NCBI RefSeq assembly: GCF_007995215.1
Contig: NZ_VCDK01000003.1
Location: 1,240,001-1,304,000, forward strand
Reading direction: 5' to 3'
Source of the DNA: Shimia ponticola
GTDB lineage: Bacteria > Pseudomonadota > Alphaproteobacteria > Rhodobacterales > Rhodobacteraceae
DNA length: 64,000 nucleotides
Shown here: piece after piece, positions 1 to 8,798 of the stretch
Numbering within the stretch: position 1 is the stretch's first letter
Layout of the letters: every line of letters starts with the position of its first letter
The notes under the pieces: model-generated
Seen by the model: the letters and a program-made list of their open reading frames with translations, nothing else
Told to the model about the DNA's origin: nothing
Databases searched by the model: none
Program-made: the position numbers and the translations under genes

Positions 1-45
1 TGAAACGAGGTGCTTCACGTTCGGCCTATCCGCTTGTGGTGCGAG

Positions 46-107
46 GTCCCGGGTCATGCCCGGGACGGGTGGATAAAGTGATTCACGCCCCGGACTTGAT
101 CCGGGGC
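46..107. repeat. Pair of GC-rich palindromic repeats
   Basis: Two near-identical architectures lie side by side: GTCCCGGG-N5-CCCGGGAC at 46-66 and GCCCCGGA-N5-TCCGGGGC at 87-107. Both are perfect 8-bp stems with 5-base loops. Palindromes of this type are dispersed between genes in many alphaproteobacterial genomes. They sit just beyond the 3' end of the coiled-coil gene on the minus strand and may act as a bidirectional transcript end, although neither has a clear U-tract. What is seen is the symmetry; the dispersed-repeat assignment is from general knowledge. Confidence 0.6.
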
Positions 108-120
108 CTCAACCTCAGTC

Positions 121-1197
121 TCACCCCCCATACGCATTGCTGTCATGTTTCTCGACCACCGCTGCAAAGCGCCGTGCAAAGCGTTCGTCCGCTTTTGCCT
201 TGGCCTCCAGCACGTCGCGGGCAAAGACCATGTGGTCTTCATGCGCCTCTAGCATCTCGGCCATCCGGGTGTTGGTCGCCGACCCAATCGCGGCCATGGC
301 CGTTTGCGCTTCCTGGTCCGTCTTCACGCCGATCTCGTTGATCCGGTGCGCCACGTCCTGCTGCTGCGCGGTTTTCAACGACTTGGTCAGCGCGTCATAG
401 AGGACCACCCGCTGCTTGGTATCTGTCTGCAGCTTGTTGATCAGCACCATCTGCGTCGCCGCCTGATTGGTCAGCGAGTCGACCCAAGTCTTGCCCTTCT
501 CGATATAGCGCTCCAGCGTTTGGGAGCGTGCCAGCTTCACCTGCTCTTCGCGCACCAACTCGTTGTACTTGGCGTTCAGCTCGGCCAGTTCGGTCTCAAG
601 CGCGGTGCGCGCGGCGGCGTCTTGTTCAACGGCAATCTTGTTTTCCAGCGTGATCATCTGCGGGTCCATGCCGCTGATCTCAGACTTCAACGCCTCAAGC
701 TCACCCACCACGGCTTCACGTTCTTCAAGCGTGCCGGACAGGTTGCCTTCAACCTTGGTCTTTTGCTCTTCCAACACGTCCAACTGCGATTGCAGCAGCA
801 CGACGATGTTGTCGGATTTTGAGATCAGATCCTGCAGCTTGTCATCAATCGACGCCGTGCGCAGGCGTTCCTGCCGCAGTGACTCTGAGCGATCCTTGCT
901 GAAAATCCCGACAAAGCTCTCCCAGCCCGTCTTGGACCGCAATTCGTCAAAGTCGGTCTGGAACCCGGCTGTCACATCATCCAGCCCCATGATCAGTTCG
1001 GCGATGTTTGCATTCATCAGATCGGTATGGGCGTGCACGTCATCCAGCGAGGCGTTTTCAATATCGACGCTGATGTCTTCGCCTGCTGCCATCTTTTGAC
1101 GGGCGGCTTCGATGCGGCTGGTCAACTCGGCAACCTTTGCCTGTGCCTCTTGTACCTGCGCCTGACTCTCTTTGATCTGACTGTCGAAATCGCTCAT
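121..1197 (-). CDS. Coiled-coil protein of unknown function
   Basis: This 358-residue protein is almost entirely charged, heptad-like helix. There is no signal peptide, no membrane segment and no recognisable catalytic motif. An N-terminal Gln/Ala/Glu-rich coil (about residues 3-45) and a second long coil (about 135-240) flank a Trp-containing stretch. The C-terminal third loosely resembles the helical TelA/KlaA-type toxic-anion-resistance proteins, but I would not assign it. I chose the ATG at 1197 over an in-frame GTG 18 bases upstream because GAAAGGA lies at proper spacing before the ATG and overlaps the GTG region. It appears monocistronic. Confidence 0.75.
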   Translation of the reverse strand: MSDFDSQIKESQAQVQEAQAKVAELTSRIEAARQKMAAGEDISVDIENASLDDVHAHTDLMNANIAELIMGLDDVTAGFQTDFDELRSKTGWESFVGIFSKDRSESLRQERLRTASIDDKLQDLISKSDNIVVLLQSQLDVLEEQKTKVEGNLSGTLEEREAVVGELEALKSEISGMDPQMITLENKIAVEQDAAARTALETELAELNAKYNELVREEQVKLARSQTLERYIEKGKTWVDSLTNQAATQMVLINKLQTDTKQRVVLYDALTKSLKTAQQQDVAHRINEIGVKTDQEAQTAMAAIGSATNTRMAEMLEAHEDHMVFARDVLEAKAKADERFARRFAAVVEKHDSNAYGG

Positions 1198-1444
1198 CTC
1201 TATCCTTTCACTCACGAAACCGTGAACTTGATATAGGCGGTGTTAAAAGGATTTACATCCCTATCTCTCCGGAGTTTCACCCAAATCGCACCGCACGCCA
1301 ACAGGACAAATCAAAGAAAATTCCCAGCAGATTGTGTGCCAGCATTTTTGCAAATGACCCTGACAAAGATGCAGGTTGTCCAGAACAAGCCCATCCCGCT
1401 AACGATTGACCTATGCAGCGTGGTGGATGAACGAGGGTAGGCAG

Positions 1445-2185
1445 ATGCGGCTTCAGGGTAAGACAGCGATTGTGACAGGTGGCGCCTCTGGCTTTGGCGC
1501 AGGGATCGTTCGGAAATTCGCCGCTGAGGGTGCGCAAGTCATGGTCGCTGACCTGAATGGCGACGGCGCAGAGACCATGGCCCAAGAGATCGGGGGTCTT
1601 GCGCAACAGGTCGACGTTGCAGACGGAGCATCCGTCAATGCCCTTGCACAAGCCGCGCAGAGTGCGTGGGGCGACACCGATATCCTAGTCAATAATGCCG
1701 GCATCACCCACTTGCCGCAGGCCCTAGAGGATGTGACCGAGGATGATTTCGACCGCGTTCTGGCGGTGAATGCAAAATCGGTATTCCTAATGGCCCGCGC
1801 GTTTGTTCCCGCGATGAAGAATAGGAACGCAGGCGTGATCCTGAACGTCGCCTCAACTGCTGGTGTCAGCCCACGGCCCAAACTGAACTGGTACAACGCC
1901 TCCAAAGGTTGGATGATCACAGCGACGCGCACCATGGCTGTCGAATTGGCCCCGCACGGCATTCGCGTGAATGCGCTCAACCCGGTGGCGGGCGAAACAC
2001 CCCTGCTGTCCAGCTTCATGGGCGAAGACACCCCGGAGATGCGCGCCAAGTTCTTGTCTACCATCCCTTTGGGTCGTTTCTCTCAACCAGAGGATTTAGG
2101 AAACGCCGCCGCGTTCTTGTGTTCGGACGAGGCCAGCATGATCACCGGTGTCGCGCTCGAAGTTGATGGCGGGCGGTGCATCTGA
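1445..2185 (+). CDS. SDR-family NAD(P)-dependent oxidoreductase
   Basis: Classical short-chain dehydrogenase, 246 residues, cytoplasmic. It has the TGGASGFG nucleotide-binding loop near residue 10, the NNAG motif near residue 86, the Ser-Tyr-Lys triad with YNASK, and a C-terminal DGG. The substrate is not readable from sequence; close relatives are often annotated glucose-1-dehydrogenase or 3-oxoacyl-ACP reductase. The ATG at 1445 follows GAGGGTAGG, whereas the upstream in-frame ATG at 1406 would add a non-conserved extension. Its stop overlaps the start of the next gene (TGATG), so it heads a coupled four-gene operon ending in succinate-semialdehyde dehydrogenase. Confidence 0.9.
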   Translation: MRLQGKTAIVTGGASGFGAGIVRKFAAEGAQVMVADLNGDGAETMAQEIGGLAQQVDVADGASVNALAQAAQSAWGDTDILVNNAGITHLPQALEDVTEDDFDRVLAVNAKSVFLMARAFVPAMKNRNAGVILNVASTAGVSPRPKLNWYNASKGWMITATRTMAVELAPHGIRVNALNPVAGETPLLSSFMGEDTPEMRAKFLSTIPLGRFSQPEDLGNAAAFLCSDEASMITGVALEVDGGRCI

Positions 2186-2514
2186 TGGCCCGCGTCGAGG
2201 TCAGGATCGAGGTGCTCTCAGGCACCTTTGACGCCCAGCCGCTGGTCTTTGCGCACCTGCTTGATCACGCAACGGCGCGTGGACAAAGCATTGATCTTGA
2301 CCATGTGGATGTCATCAGCAAGGTCGACCCCCAGCCCCGCCTGCGCCATTTCTTTCCGGAAGCTATCGTGAACCAACTGATCGACTTGATGGGGTTGGAC
2401 ACAACGGCAGTTCTGGTTTTCCCCGGAGCCATGGACACCGCCGTCGGCGATAGCAGCCGCTTGCGCTCCCTTGGACAATGGCTGGGCAGCCGTACACTGC
2501 CGGACGCGACATGA
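2185..2514 (+). CDS. Small unknown protein in the SDR-amidase-SSADH operon
   Basis: A 109-residue soluble protein that I do not recognise. Its start shares a base with the SDR stop (TGATG), and its stop overlaps the start of the peptidase gene (ATGA), so translation of all three is probably coupled. This is strong evidence that the ORF is real. It has a short beta-strand-like start (RVEVRIEVL), a helical middle and a hydrophobic strand TAVLVFPGAMD near residue 78. There is no signal peptide or membrane span. Its placement suggests an accessory or cofactor role for the hydrolase or dehydrogenase, which is inference only. Confidence 0.7.
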   Translation: MARVEVRIEVLSGTFDAQPLVFAHLLDHATARGQSIDLDHVDVISKVDPQPRLRHFFPEAIVNQLIDLMGLDTTAVLVFPGAMDTAVGDSSRLRSLGQWLGSRTLPDAT

Positions 2515-3497
2515 CACCGGGTCAGCGCAACCTGATAACCGATGTCTCCGGGTTCCGCGTCGGACATGCGCAGGATGCGCATCTGCGCTCTGGCACCTCG
2601 GTCCTAGTGGCGGATCAACCCTTCACCGCAGGCGTTCACATCATGGGTGGCGCGCCGGGGACACGGGAAACACAGCTTTTGACTCCCGACCGCATGGTTC
2701 AACAGGTCGATGCGCTGGTTTTGTCTGGCGGCTCAGCATTCGGGCTTGCCGCCGCTGACGGCGTGGCGGACGGATTGCGCAAGGCCGGGCGCGGATTCAA
2801 TGCGGCTGGTCATCTGGTTCCGATTGTCCCGGCGGCGATCCTGTTCGATCTGGCCAATGGCGGCGACAAAAATTGGTCGGACAATCCCTACCCCACGCTC
2901 GGCGTTGCGGCACTGGCAGACGCCTCTTTGGACCCCGCTCTTGGCTCGGTCGGCGCAGGCGCCGGGGCCACGACCGCCGATTTGGTGGGTGGGTTTGGGT
3001 CCGCCTCAGCGACTTTGGAGAGCGGGTATACAGTCGGCGCGATGGTCGCGGCCAACCCGCTTGGGTCGGTTGTCGCGGGGGACGCAGGTCAATTCTGGGC
3101 CGCACCATGGGAGCTTGAAGACGAGTTCGGCGGGTTGGGCAACAGCCCCTCCCCTGCCCCACAAGGATTGCGCACCAAACTGAACCCACAGGCCACGACG
3201 ATTGCCATCGTCGCGACCGACGCAGCGCTGGATCAGGCGGCCTGTACGCGCATGGCCACAGCCGCTCATGACGGCATGGCGCGGTCAATTGTACCTTCTC
3301 ACACCCTGTTTGACGGTGACCTTGTCTTTGCTGCGTCAAGCGGCGCGCGTGCGATCAGCGATCCCGTGCTCGACCCGATCGAGATTGGACATACAGCCGC
3401 CTCAGTACTGGCCCGTGCGATTGCGCGCGCCATATATCATGCAACATCATGGCCTGATGGTCCGCCCGCGTGGCAGGACCTCTATGGCCGGCACTAA
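2511..3497 (+). CDS. P1-family (DmpA/NylC-like) aminopeptidase/amidase
   Basis: A 328-residue N-terminal-nucleophile hydrolase of peptidase family S58/P1 (L-aminopeptidase/D-esterase, beta-peptidase, nylon-oligomer hydrolase). Hallmarks are LITDVSGFRVGHA at the start, the LSGGSAFGL loop near residue 75, VGAGAGATT near residue 150 and the TTIAIVATD strand. Members self-cleave before a Ser or Thr that becomes the nucleophile; here the candidate is Thr229. The residue before it is Ala, whereas I recall Asn in NylC-like enzymes, so cleavage behaviour should not be assumed. The start overlaps the previous gene by ATGA. Together with SDR and SSADH it suggests hydrolysis of an amide or ester to an amino- or hydroxy-acid that is then oxidised. 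Confidence 0.85.
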   Translation: MTPGQRNLITDVSGFRVGHAQDAHLRSGTSVLVADQPFTAGVHIMGGAPGTRETQLLTPDRMVQQVDALVLSGGSAFGLAAADGVADGLRKAGRGFNAAGHLVPIVPAAILFDLANGGDKNWSDNPYPTLGVAALADASLDPALGSVGAGAGATTADLVGGFGSASATLESGYTVGAMVAANPLGSVVAGDAGQFWAAPWELEDEFGGLGNSPSPAPQGLRTKLNPQATTIAIVATDAALDQAACTRMATAAHDGMARSIVPSHTLFDGDLVFAASSGARAISDPVLDPIEIGHTAASVLARAIARAIYHATSWPDGPPAWQDLYGRH

Positions 3498-3510
3498 AGA
3501 AGGACACGCC

Positions 3511-4986
3511 ATGCTGGATACCGCGACCAACCTTGCCGCCATGCTATCAGACCCCGAGCTTTTGGCCACAAAGGCTTATGTGGATGGAACCTGGGTCGAT
3601 GCAGAAAATGGCGCGACCTTTGACGTCACCAATCCAGCCCGGGGCGATGTCATCGCAACGGTTGCAGACCTCAGCCGCAGCGATGTCGCACAGGCGATTG
3701 CAGGCGCGGAGAAGGCGCAAAAGGCATGGGCCGCAAAAACAGCGAAGGAACGCAGCCAGATCCTACGCCGGTGGTTTGACTTGATGATGGCCGCGCAGGA
3801 CGATCTTGCGACGATCCTGACCGCCGAAATGGGCAAACCGATTGCCGAGGCCAAGGGCGAGATCGCCTATGGCGCGTCTTTCGTCGAGTTCTTTGCCGAA
3901 GAGGCCAAACGCATCTATGGCGAAACGATCCCCGGTCATCAGGCCGATAAACGCATCACGGTGATCAAGCAGCCCATCGGCGTCGCCGCTTCGATCACGC
4001 CTTGGAATTTCCCGAACGCGATGATCACGCGCAAGGCCGCGCCTGCGCTGGCTGCTGGCTGTGCCTTCGTTGCACGGCCCTCTGAGCTGACGCCTTTGTC
4101 TGCCTTGGCACTTGGGGTTCTGGCTGAACGGGCCGGGCTGCCTGCGGGCGTTTTGCAGATCGTGCCGTCGAACGATGCATCGGCGACGGGCAAAGAATTC
4201 TGCGAAAACCCCGGCATTCGCAAGATCACCTTCACCGGATCAACCCGCGTGGGTCGTATCCTTTTGGCGCAGGCCGCCGATCAGGTCAAAAAATGCTCGA
4301 TGGAGTTGGGCGGAAATGCCCCCTTCATCGTGTTTGATGATGCCGATCTGGATGCCGCTGTCACCGGTGCCATTGCCTGCAAGTTTCGCAACAACGGACA
4401 GACCTGTGTCTGTGCCAATCGCATCTATGTGCAGTCTGGCGTTTATGACGCCTTTGCCGAGAAATTCGCCAAGGCCGTTTCTGATCTGAAAGTCGGCGAC
4501 GGGTTCGACGGCGCGGACCTTGGACCGTTGATTTCAGAGCCCGCCGTGACCAAGGTCAAGGATCACATTGACGACGCCACTTCCAAAGGGGCCGAAGTCT
4601 ACATGGGCGGCAAACCCCATGATCTGGGTGGGCAGTTCTTTCAGCCAACGATCCTGACCGGCGTGACACAGGCCATGAAAGTCAGCCAAGAGGAAACCTT
4701 TGGCCCGATGGCCCCGCTCTTCAAATTCGACACCGAAGACGATGTGATCGAGATGGCCAATGACACGATCTTTGGACTGGCGGCATATTTCTATGCCAAC
4801 GACCTGAGCCGGGTCTACAAGGTTGCCGAAGCCTTGGAATACGGGATCGTGGGCATCAATACCGGGATCATCTCGACCGAGGTTGCGCCCTTTGGCGGCG
4901 TGAAACAGTCCGGTCTGGGCCGAGAAGGATCGCATCACGGGATCGAAGAGTACATGGAACTGAAATACATGTGCATGAGCGTTTGA
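3511..4986 (+). CDS. gabD: NADP-dependent succinate-semialdehyde dehydrogenase
   Basis: A 491-residue aldehyde dehydrogenase oxidising succinate semialdehyde to succinate. It closely resembles the E. coli GabD class: ITPWNFP, MELGGNAPFIVFDDADLD with general base Glu265, GQTCVCANR with catalytic Cys299 and its neighbouring Cys301 typical of GabD, and the C-terminal YGIVGIN and GLGREG signatures. The ATG at 3511 is preceded by GAAGGA at ideal spacing; the open frame extends far upstream antiparallel to conserved peptidase coding and is not used. It lies 13 bases after the peptidase gene as the last gene of the operon. The actual aldehyde may differ from that in GABA catabolism. Confidence 0.93.
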   Translation: MLDTATNLAAMLSDPELLATKAYVDGTWVDAENGATFDVTNPARGDVIATVADLSRSDVAQAIAGAEKAQKAWAAKTAKERSQILRRWFDLMMAAQDDLATILTAEMGKPIAEAKGEIAYGASFVEFFAEEAKRIYGETIPGHQADKRITVIKQPIGVAASITPWNFPNAMITRKAAPALAAGCAFVARPSELTPLSALALGVLAERAGLPAGVLQIVPSNDASATGKEFCENPGIRKITFTGSTRVGRILLAQAADQVKKCSMELGGNAPFIVFDDADLDAAVTGAIACKFRNNGQTCVCANRIYVQSGVYDAFAEKFAKAVSDLKVGDGFDGADLGPLISEPAVTKVKDHIDDATSKGAEVYMGGKPHDLGGQFFQPTILTGVTQAMKVSQEETFGPMAPLFKFDTEDDVIEMANDTIFGLAAYFYANDLSRVYKVAEALEYGIVGINTGIISTEVAPFGGVKQSGLGREGSHHGIEEYMELKYMCMSV

Positions 4987-5076
4987 TGCGCGACTTCGGG
5001 ATGGCGGGCACTCCCGCCTCCCTCTTCGCCAGCTCGCGCTGGCTGTGACCATGGGCGGGCGCCGCTGACGCGGCGG

Positions 5077-5115
5077 ACGAGAGGCGCTGCCTCTCGTGCT
5101 CTCCGGAGTATTTTT
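5077..5115 (+). terminator. Stem-loop plus CTCCGGAG and T-run after gabD
   Basis: A perfect 9-bp stem, ACGAGAGGC-GCT-GCCTCTCGT (5077-5097), is followed by CTCCGGAG (5101-5108) and TATTTTT. A further CGCCGC/GCGGCG symmetry lies just upstream. The hairpin and T-run could end the operon transcript. The CTCCGGAGTATTTTT tail is also a motif I associate with dispersed intergenic repeats in Rhodobacteraceae, so it may be a repeat serving as terminator. Confidence 0.55.
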
Positions 5116-5238
5116 AAAACATAGAAGGACAAGGCGCGGTTCGGAGCGGCCGAAGCCTTTCATAAAACCTACGCATCTTCGTTATTGCGCCGTTACAAAG
5201 CCCCCGCACATCGCCCTCTGACAGTAGAGGGGGATCCT

Positions 5239-7383
5239 ATGTCACGACTTTTGGGCCTGACCTCGGTACTGGCCATCGCCGCAACGGGCGTCGCCGCCGA
5301 GAAGAACTTCAACCGCATCGCAAGCTTTCCGGTCATGCTGAACCATGCCGAAGACATGCGGGATCAGGAATCGTCGCCTGAGATCATCGATGTCACCGCC
5401 GATGGCATGACGCTGGTCTACACTGACAGCCCCGCCGAAGGCGTTGGCATGGTGAATATCACAGACCCCGCGAACCCGACCCCGGCTGGCTTCGTCAAAT
5501 TGGACGGCGAACCCACCGCTGTGGCGATTTCAGGCGCAACCGCCTTTGTCGGTGTGAACACCTCCGAAGACTTCATCAACACCTCCGGCCACCTGATGGC
5601 GCTGGCCGTGCCATCAGGCACCGAGCTTGCCAAATGTGACCTGGGCGGTCAGCCGGACTCGGTCGCGACCAACGGTGAATTCGTTGCAGTCGCCATCGAA
5701 AACGAACGCGATGAAGACCTTGGCGACGGCCGCACTGGCCAGATGCCTGCGGGTTTCCTTGTCATGGTCGATATCGCAGACGGCAACCTGAACTGCGACA
5801 GCCTCCGCACGGTCGACCTGACCGGTCTGGCCGAAGTTGACGGAAACGACCCGGAACCAGAATTCGTTGACATCAACGGTCTGGGTGAAGTTGTCGTGTC
5901 GCTGCAGGAAAACAACCACATGGTTGTGGTCGCCGCAGACGGCACCATTGTCAGCCACTTCTCCGCAGGTGCGGTTGATCTGGACGGCATCGACACCGTG
6001 GACGAACGCGGCGCGTTGATCTTTACCGACAGCCAGCCGGGCCGCGTGCGTGAACCCGACGCTGTGAAATGGTTGGACGATGACCACTTTGCCACCGCCA
6101 ACGAAGGCGACATGGACGGCGGCTCGCGCGGCTGGACGATTTTTAACAAGGACGGCGCCGTGGTTTACGAGGCTGGAGCAACCTTTGAACATGCGCTGGT
6201 TCAGATCGGGCACTACCCCGACAAACGCTCGGACAGCAAAGGCGTCGAGCCGGAGTCGATCGAAACCGCCACATTCGACGGCACACCGATGGTGTTCGTC
6301 GGGTCCGAGCGCGGATCGGTCGTTGGTGTCTATGACGTGACCGACCCTGCTGCCCCCGTTCTGGCACAGCTTCTACCATCGGGCATCGGGCCAGAGGGCT
6401 ACGTGTCAATCCCAGAGCGTAACCTGCTGGTCTCGGCCAACGAGGTTGACGGGCGCGAAGATGGGGCCGCCGAGGCGCATGTCATGATCTACGAATTTGC
6501 AGAAGGTGCCGCACAGTATCCGATGCTGACCTCTGCCGGTGCAGACGAATTGATCGGCTGGGGCGCCATCTCGGGCATGTCGGCTGGCGAAGGTTCGACT
6601 GTTTATGCGGTGAACGATAGCTTCTACGGCTATCAGCCAACGATCTTCACAATCGACACCTCCGTGACACCTGCACAGATCACCGACGCAACAGTCGTGA
6701 CCCGCGCAGGCCGCCCGGCGCAAAAGCTTGACATGGAAGGCATCCACTTTGACGGCAAAGGCTTTTGGATCGCATCCGAAGGCCGCACCGACCGGATGAT
6801 CCCGCACGGCATCTACTACGTCGAAGCCGACGGCAATATCGACGAAGAGATCGCTTTGCCGTCTGAATTGCGCGCCGTCGAGCGTCGCTATGGCTTCGAA
6901 GGCATCACCAAGGTGGGCGACACCCTCTGGATGGCAACACAACGCGAATGGGCCGACGATCCGGCGAACCACGTGAAACTCGTCGCCTACAACACCGAGA
7001 CCGAAGAATGGGGCGCAGTTCTGTACCAAAAGGCGGAGCCAGCAACCGGTTGGGTCGGGCTGTCGGAAATCACCGCCCATGGCGATTTCATGTACGTGAT
7101 AGAGCGTGACAACCAGATCGCATCGGGCGCAGTGACCAAAAAGGTCTACCGCATCCCGATGTCAGACATGGTGCCGGCGCCGCTTGGCGGCGACCTGCCC
7201 GTCGTGTCCAAAGAAGAGGTCCGCGACCTGCTGCCTGACCTGCTGATGACCAACGGATATGTGCAGGACAAAGTCGAAGGTCTGGCCATCATGGAAGACG
7301 GCACAGCCTGGGTCAGCACCGACAATGACGGCGTCGATGACCACTCTGGTGAAACCTACTTCTTTTCCATCGGCCAGATGTAG
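5239..7383 (+). CDS. Secreted phytase-like esterase (beta-propeller)
   Basis: A 714-residue exported protein. The signal peptide is MSRLLGLTSVLAIAATGVAA, with cleavage probably before Glu21. The N-terminal half has repeated propeller-type blades with Asp/Gly-rich turns. The C-terminal half (about 440-710) carries the esterase-like activity of phytase domain signatures, such as DMEGIHFDGKGFWIASEGR, RYGFEGITKV and VEGLAIMEDGTAWVSTDND, which are usually metal-binding. A periplasmic or secreted phosphoesterase is likely, but the substrate is unknown. The ATG at 5239 follows AGAGGGGGA; the upstream ATG at 5185 would bury the signal peptide. The gene stands alone between two hairpins. Confidence 0.85.
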   Translation: MSRLLGLTSVLAIAATGVAAEKNFNRIASFPVMLNHAEDMRDQESSPEIIDVTADGMTLVYTDSPAEGVGMVNITDPANPTPAGFVKLDGEPTAVAISGATAFVGVNTSEDFINTSGHLMALAVPSGTELAKCDLGGQPDSVATNGEFVAVAIENERDEDLGDGRTGQMPAGFLVMVDIADGNLNCDSLRTVDLTGLAEVDGNDPEPEFVDINGLGEVVVSLQENNHMVVVAADGTIVSHFSAGAVDLDGIDTVDERGALIFTDSQPGRVREPDAVKWLDDDHFATANEGDMDGGSRGWTIFNKDGAVVYEAGATFEHALVQIGHYPDKRSDSKGVEPESIETATFDGTPMVFVGSERGSVVGVYDVTDPAAPVLAQLLPSGIGPEGYVSIPERNLLVSANEVDGREDGAAEAHVMIYEFAEGAAQYPMLTSAGADELIGWGAISGMSAGEGSTVYAVNDSFYGYQPTIFTIDTSVTPAQITDATVVTRAGRPAQKLDMEGIHFDGKGFWIASEGRTDRMIPHGIYYVEADGNIDEEIALPSELRAVERRYGFEGITKVGDTLWMATQREWADDPANHVKLVAYNTETEEWGAVLYQKAEPATGWVGLSEITAHGDFMYVIERDNQIASGAVTKKVYRIPMSDMVPAPLGGDLPVVSKEEVRDLLPDLLMTNGYVQDKVEGLAIMEDGTAWVSTDNDGVDDHSGETYFFSIGQM

Positions 7384-7427
7384 CCTCTGTTTCAGCAAGC
7401 ATTTCAGCTGCCAAATCAAGCTAATCG

Positions 7428-7454
7428 AAGGGGGCCAATGGTCCCCTTCTTTTC
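7428..7454 (+). terminator. Rho-independent terminator
   Basis: AAGGGGGCC-AAT-GGTCCCCTT forms a 9-bp stem (one G-U pair), followed by CTTTT. It lies 45 bases after the phytase-like gene and before the ada-like gene. Confidence 0.85.
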
Positions 7455-7564
7455 GTCCGCCAGCTTCTACGCCTAAAGGCCGCAAAATCGCTGGATGCGC
7501 ATCATTCGGATCGTCTGGACAAGATCGCATTGCTAGAACAGATCATAGCGATGGAGGCACGATC

Positions 7565-8419
7565 ATGGATATGGAACACAGCTATCATTATGGCGTCATC
7601 CGGCGCGCGATAGAGGCCATTGATGCCGCCGAGGGACCTGTCTCACTGGACGCTTTGGCCGCAGAAGCCGGGATGAGCCCCGCACATTTCCAACGCACCT
7701 TCTCGAGTTGGGCGGGCGTATCACCGAAACGGTATCAACAGTTCCTGACGCTCGGCCACGCCAAATCGCTGCTGAAAGAGCGGTTCACGACCCTTGAGAC
7801 CGCAGGGGCGGTTGGCCTGTCTGGCACATCCCGGCTGCATGATCTTTTTATCCGGTGGGAAGCCATGAGCCCCGGTGAGTTTGCCAAGGGCGGTGCAGGA
7901 ACAACGATCAGCTATGGCTGGTTCCAGTCGCCCTTTGGCGAAGCGCTTGCCATGGGCACAGATCGCGGCATTTGTGGTCTGGCCTTCGCGGATGAAACTG
8001 GCCGCAAGGCCGCGATGGAGGATATGAGGGGGCGATGGCCCAACGCGTCTTACCGCGAAGACCCCGACATGATCCGAGACGATGTTCACGCTGCTTTCGG
8101 GGGTGGTGAGACACGTGTACTCCTGATCGGTGCGCCACTACAGATCAAGGTTTGGGAGGCCTTGATGCAGATCCCATCCGGTCAGGTGACGACGTATTCA
8201 GAGATCGCGCACCGGGTTGGCGCACCGCGTGCCGTGCGGGCGGTGGGCACCGCCGTTGGGCGGAACCCGGTCAGTTGGATCGTGCCGTGCCACCGCGCCC
8301 TGCGCAAATCAGGCGGGCTTGGTGGCTATCACTGGGGCTTGGCCGTGAAACGGGCCATGTTGGCCTATGAGGCCGCACAAACCGAAGGGACTGACGGTTT
8401 GGAAGAGGCTATGGGATAG
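7565..8419 (+). CDS. Ada-like AraC-HTH / O6-methylguanine-DNA methyltransferase
   Basis: A 284-residue fusion. Residues about 5-100 are an AraC-type helix-turn-helix domain (SLDALAAEAGMSPAHFQRTF). Residues about 110-275 are the methylguanine-DNA methyltransferase, with IPSGQVTTYSEIA, the arginine-finger region RAVRAVGTAVGRNP and acceptor Cys242 in PCHR. It removes alkyl groups from O6-guanine in a suicide reaction. It lacks the N-terminal zinc/phosphotriester domain of classical Ada, so methyl-phosphotriester activation of the regulator is not possible in the usual way. The ATG at 7565 has GGAGG upstream. It is transcribed alone after a terminator. Confidence 0.9.
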   Translation: MDMEHSYHYGVIRRAIEAIDAAEGPVSLDALAAEAGMSPAHFQRTFSSWAGVSPKRYQQFLTLGHAKSLLKERFTTLETAGAVGLSGTSRLHDLFIRWEAMSPGEFAKGGAGTTISYGWFQSPFGEALAMGTDRGICGLAFADETGRKAAMEDMRGRWPNASYREDPDMIRDDVHAAFGGGETRVLLIGAPLQIKVWEALMQIPSGQVTTYSEIAHRVGAPRAVRAVGTAVGRNPVSWIVPCHRALRKSGGLGGYHWGLAVKRAMLAYEAAQTEGTDGLEEAMG

Positions 8420-8523
8420 GCAATCTCTTGCCATTCGGGGGAACAAATCGGCCTGTTATTGCATATCAACAGGTGCAGCCCCCATGTGGTAGGCGTGTAA
8501 GACATGATTTGTGGAAAAACCCC

Positions 8524-8736
8524 ATGACCAAACTCACAGCAGCTTTTGCCCTGATCGCGATGACCACATTGGGCGCCTGTTCAACCCTGACGGCCGAAGA
8601 ACGGTCGGTCGCCACCGGTGCGACCATCGGGGCCGTCGCGGGCGCAGCGCTTGCCGGGGACAACACCCAAGGCCGCGGTGCCGTCGTAGGAGCCACTATT
8701 GGCGCACTCGCAGGCAGCGCAGCGGCCAATCGCTAA
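8524..8736 (+). CDS. Small glycine-zipper lipoprotein
   Basis: A 70-residue protein with a lipoprotein signal peptide: MTKLTAAFALIAMTTLGAC, lipobox LGAC, acylated Cys19. The mature part is mostly a glycine zipper (GATIGAVAGAALAG and GAVVGATIGALAGSAA), a pattern of small envelope lipoproteins that insert hairpins in membranes. The neighbouring OmpA-type lipoprotein carries the same zipper, so the two are probably functionally linked. It is followed at once by a terminator-like hairpin. The start is chosen to place the lipobox correctly; the ribosome site is weak (GTGGAA). Confidence 0.8.
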   Translation: MTKLTAAFALIAMTTLGACSTLTAEERSVATGATIGAVAGAALAGDNTQGRGAVVGATIGALAGSAAANR

Positions 8737-8754
8737 CCCGAATTCAACAAAAAC

Positions 8755-8780
8755 GGGGCCGGGGGAGCTGGCCCCATTTT
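8755..8780 (+). terminator. Hairpin terminator between the two lipoprotein genes
   Basis: GGGGCC-N9-GGCCCC at 8755-8775, followed by ATTTT. The stem is GC-rich and the T-run short. It probably attenuates or ends the small lipoprotein transcript, and lies immediately before the ribosome site of the OmpA-like gene. Confidence 0.7.
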
Positions 8781-8798
8781 CAAGGAACGAGCAACTCC

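Noticed and set aside
1216-1444. Possible short gene or operator in the first intergenic gap
   Set aside because: Only short frames and a 4-bp CACG/CGTG symmetry; nothing supportable.
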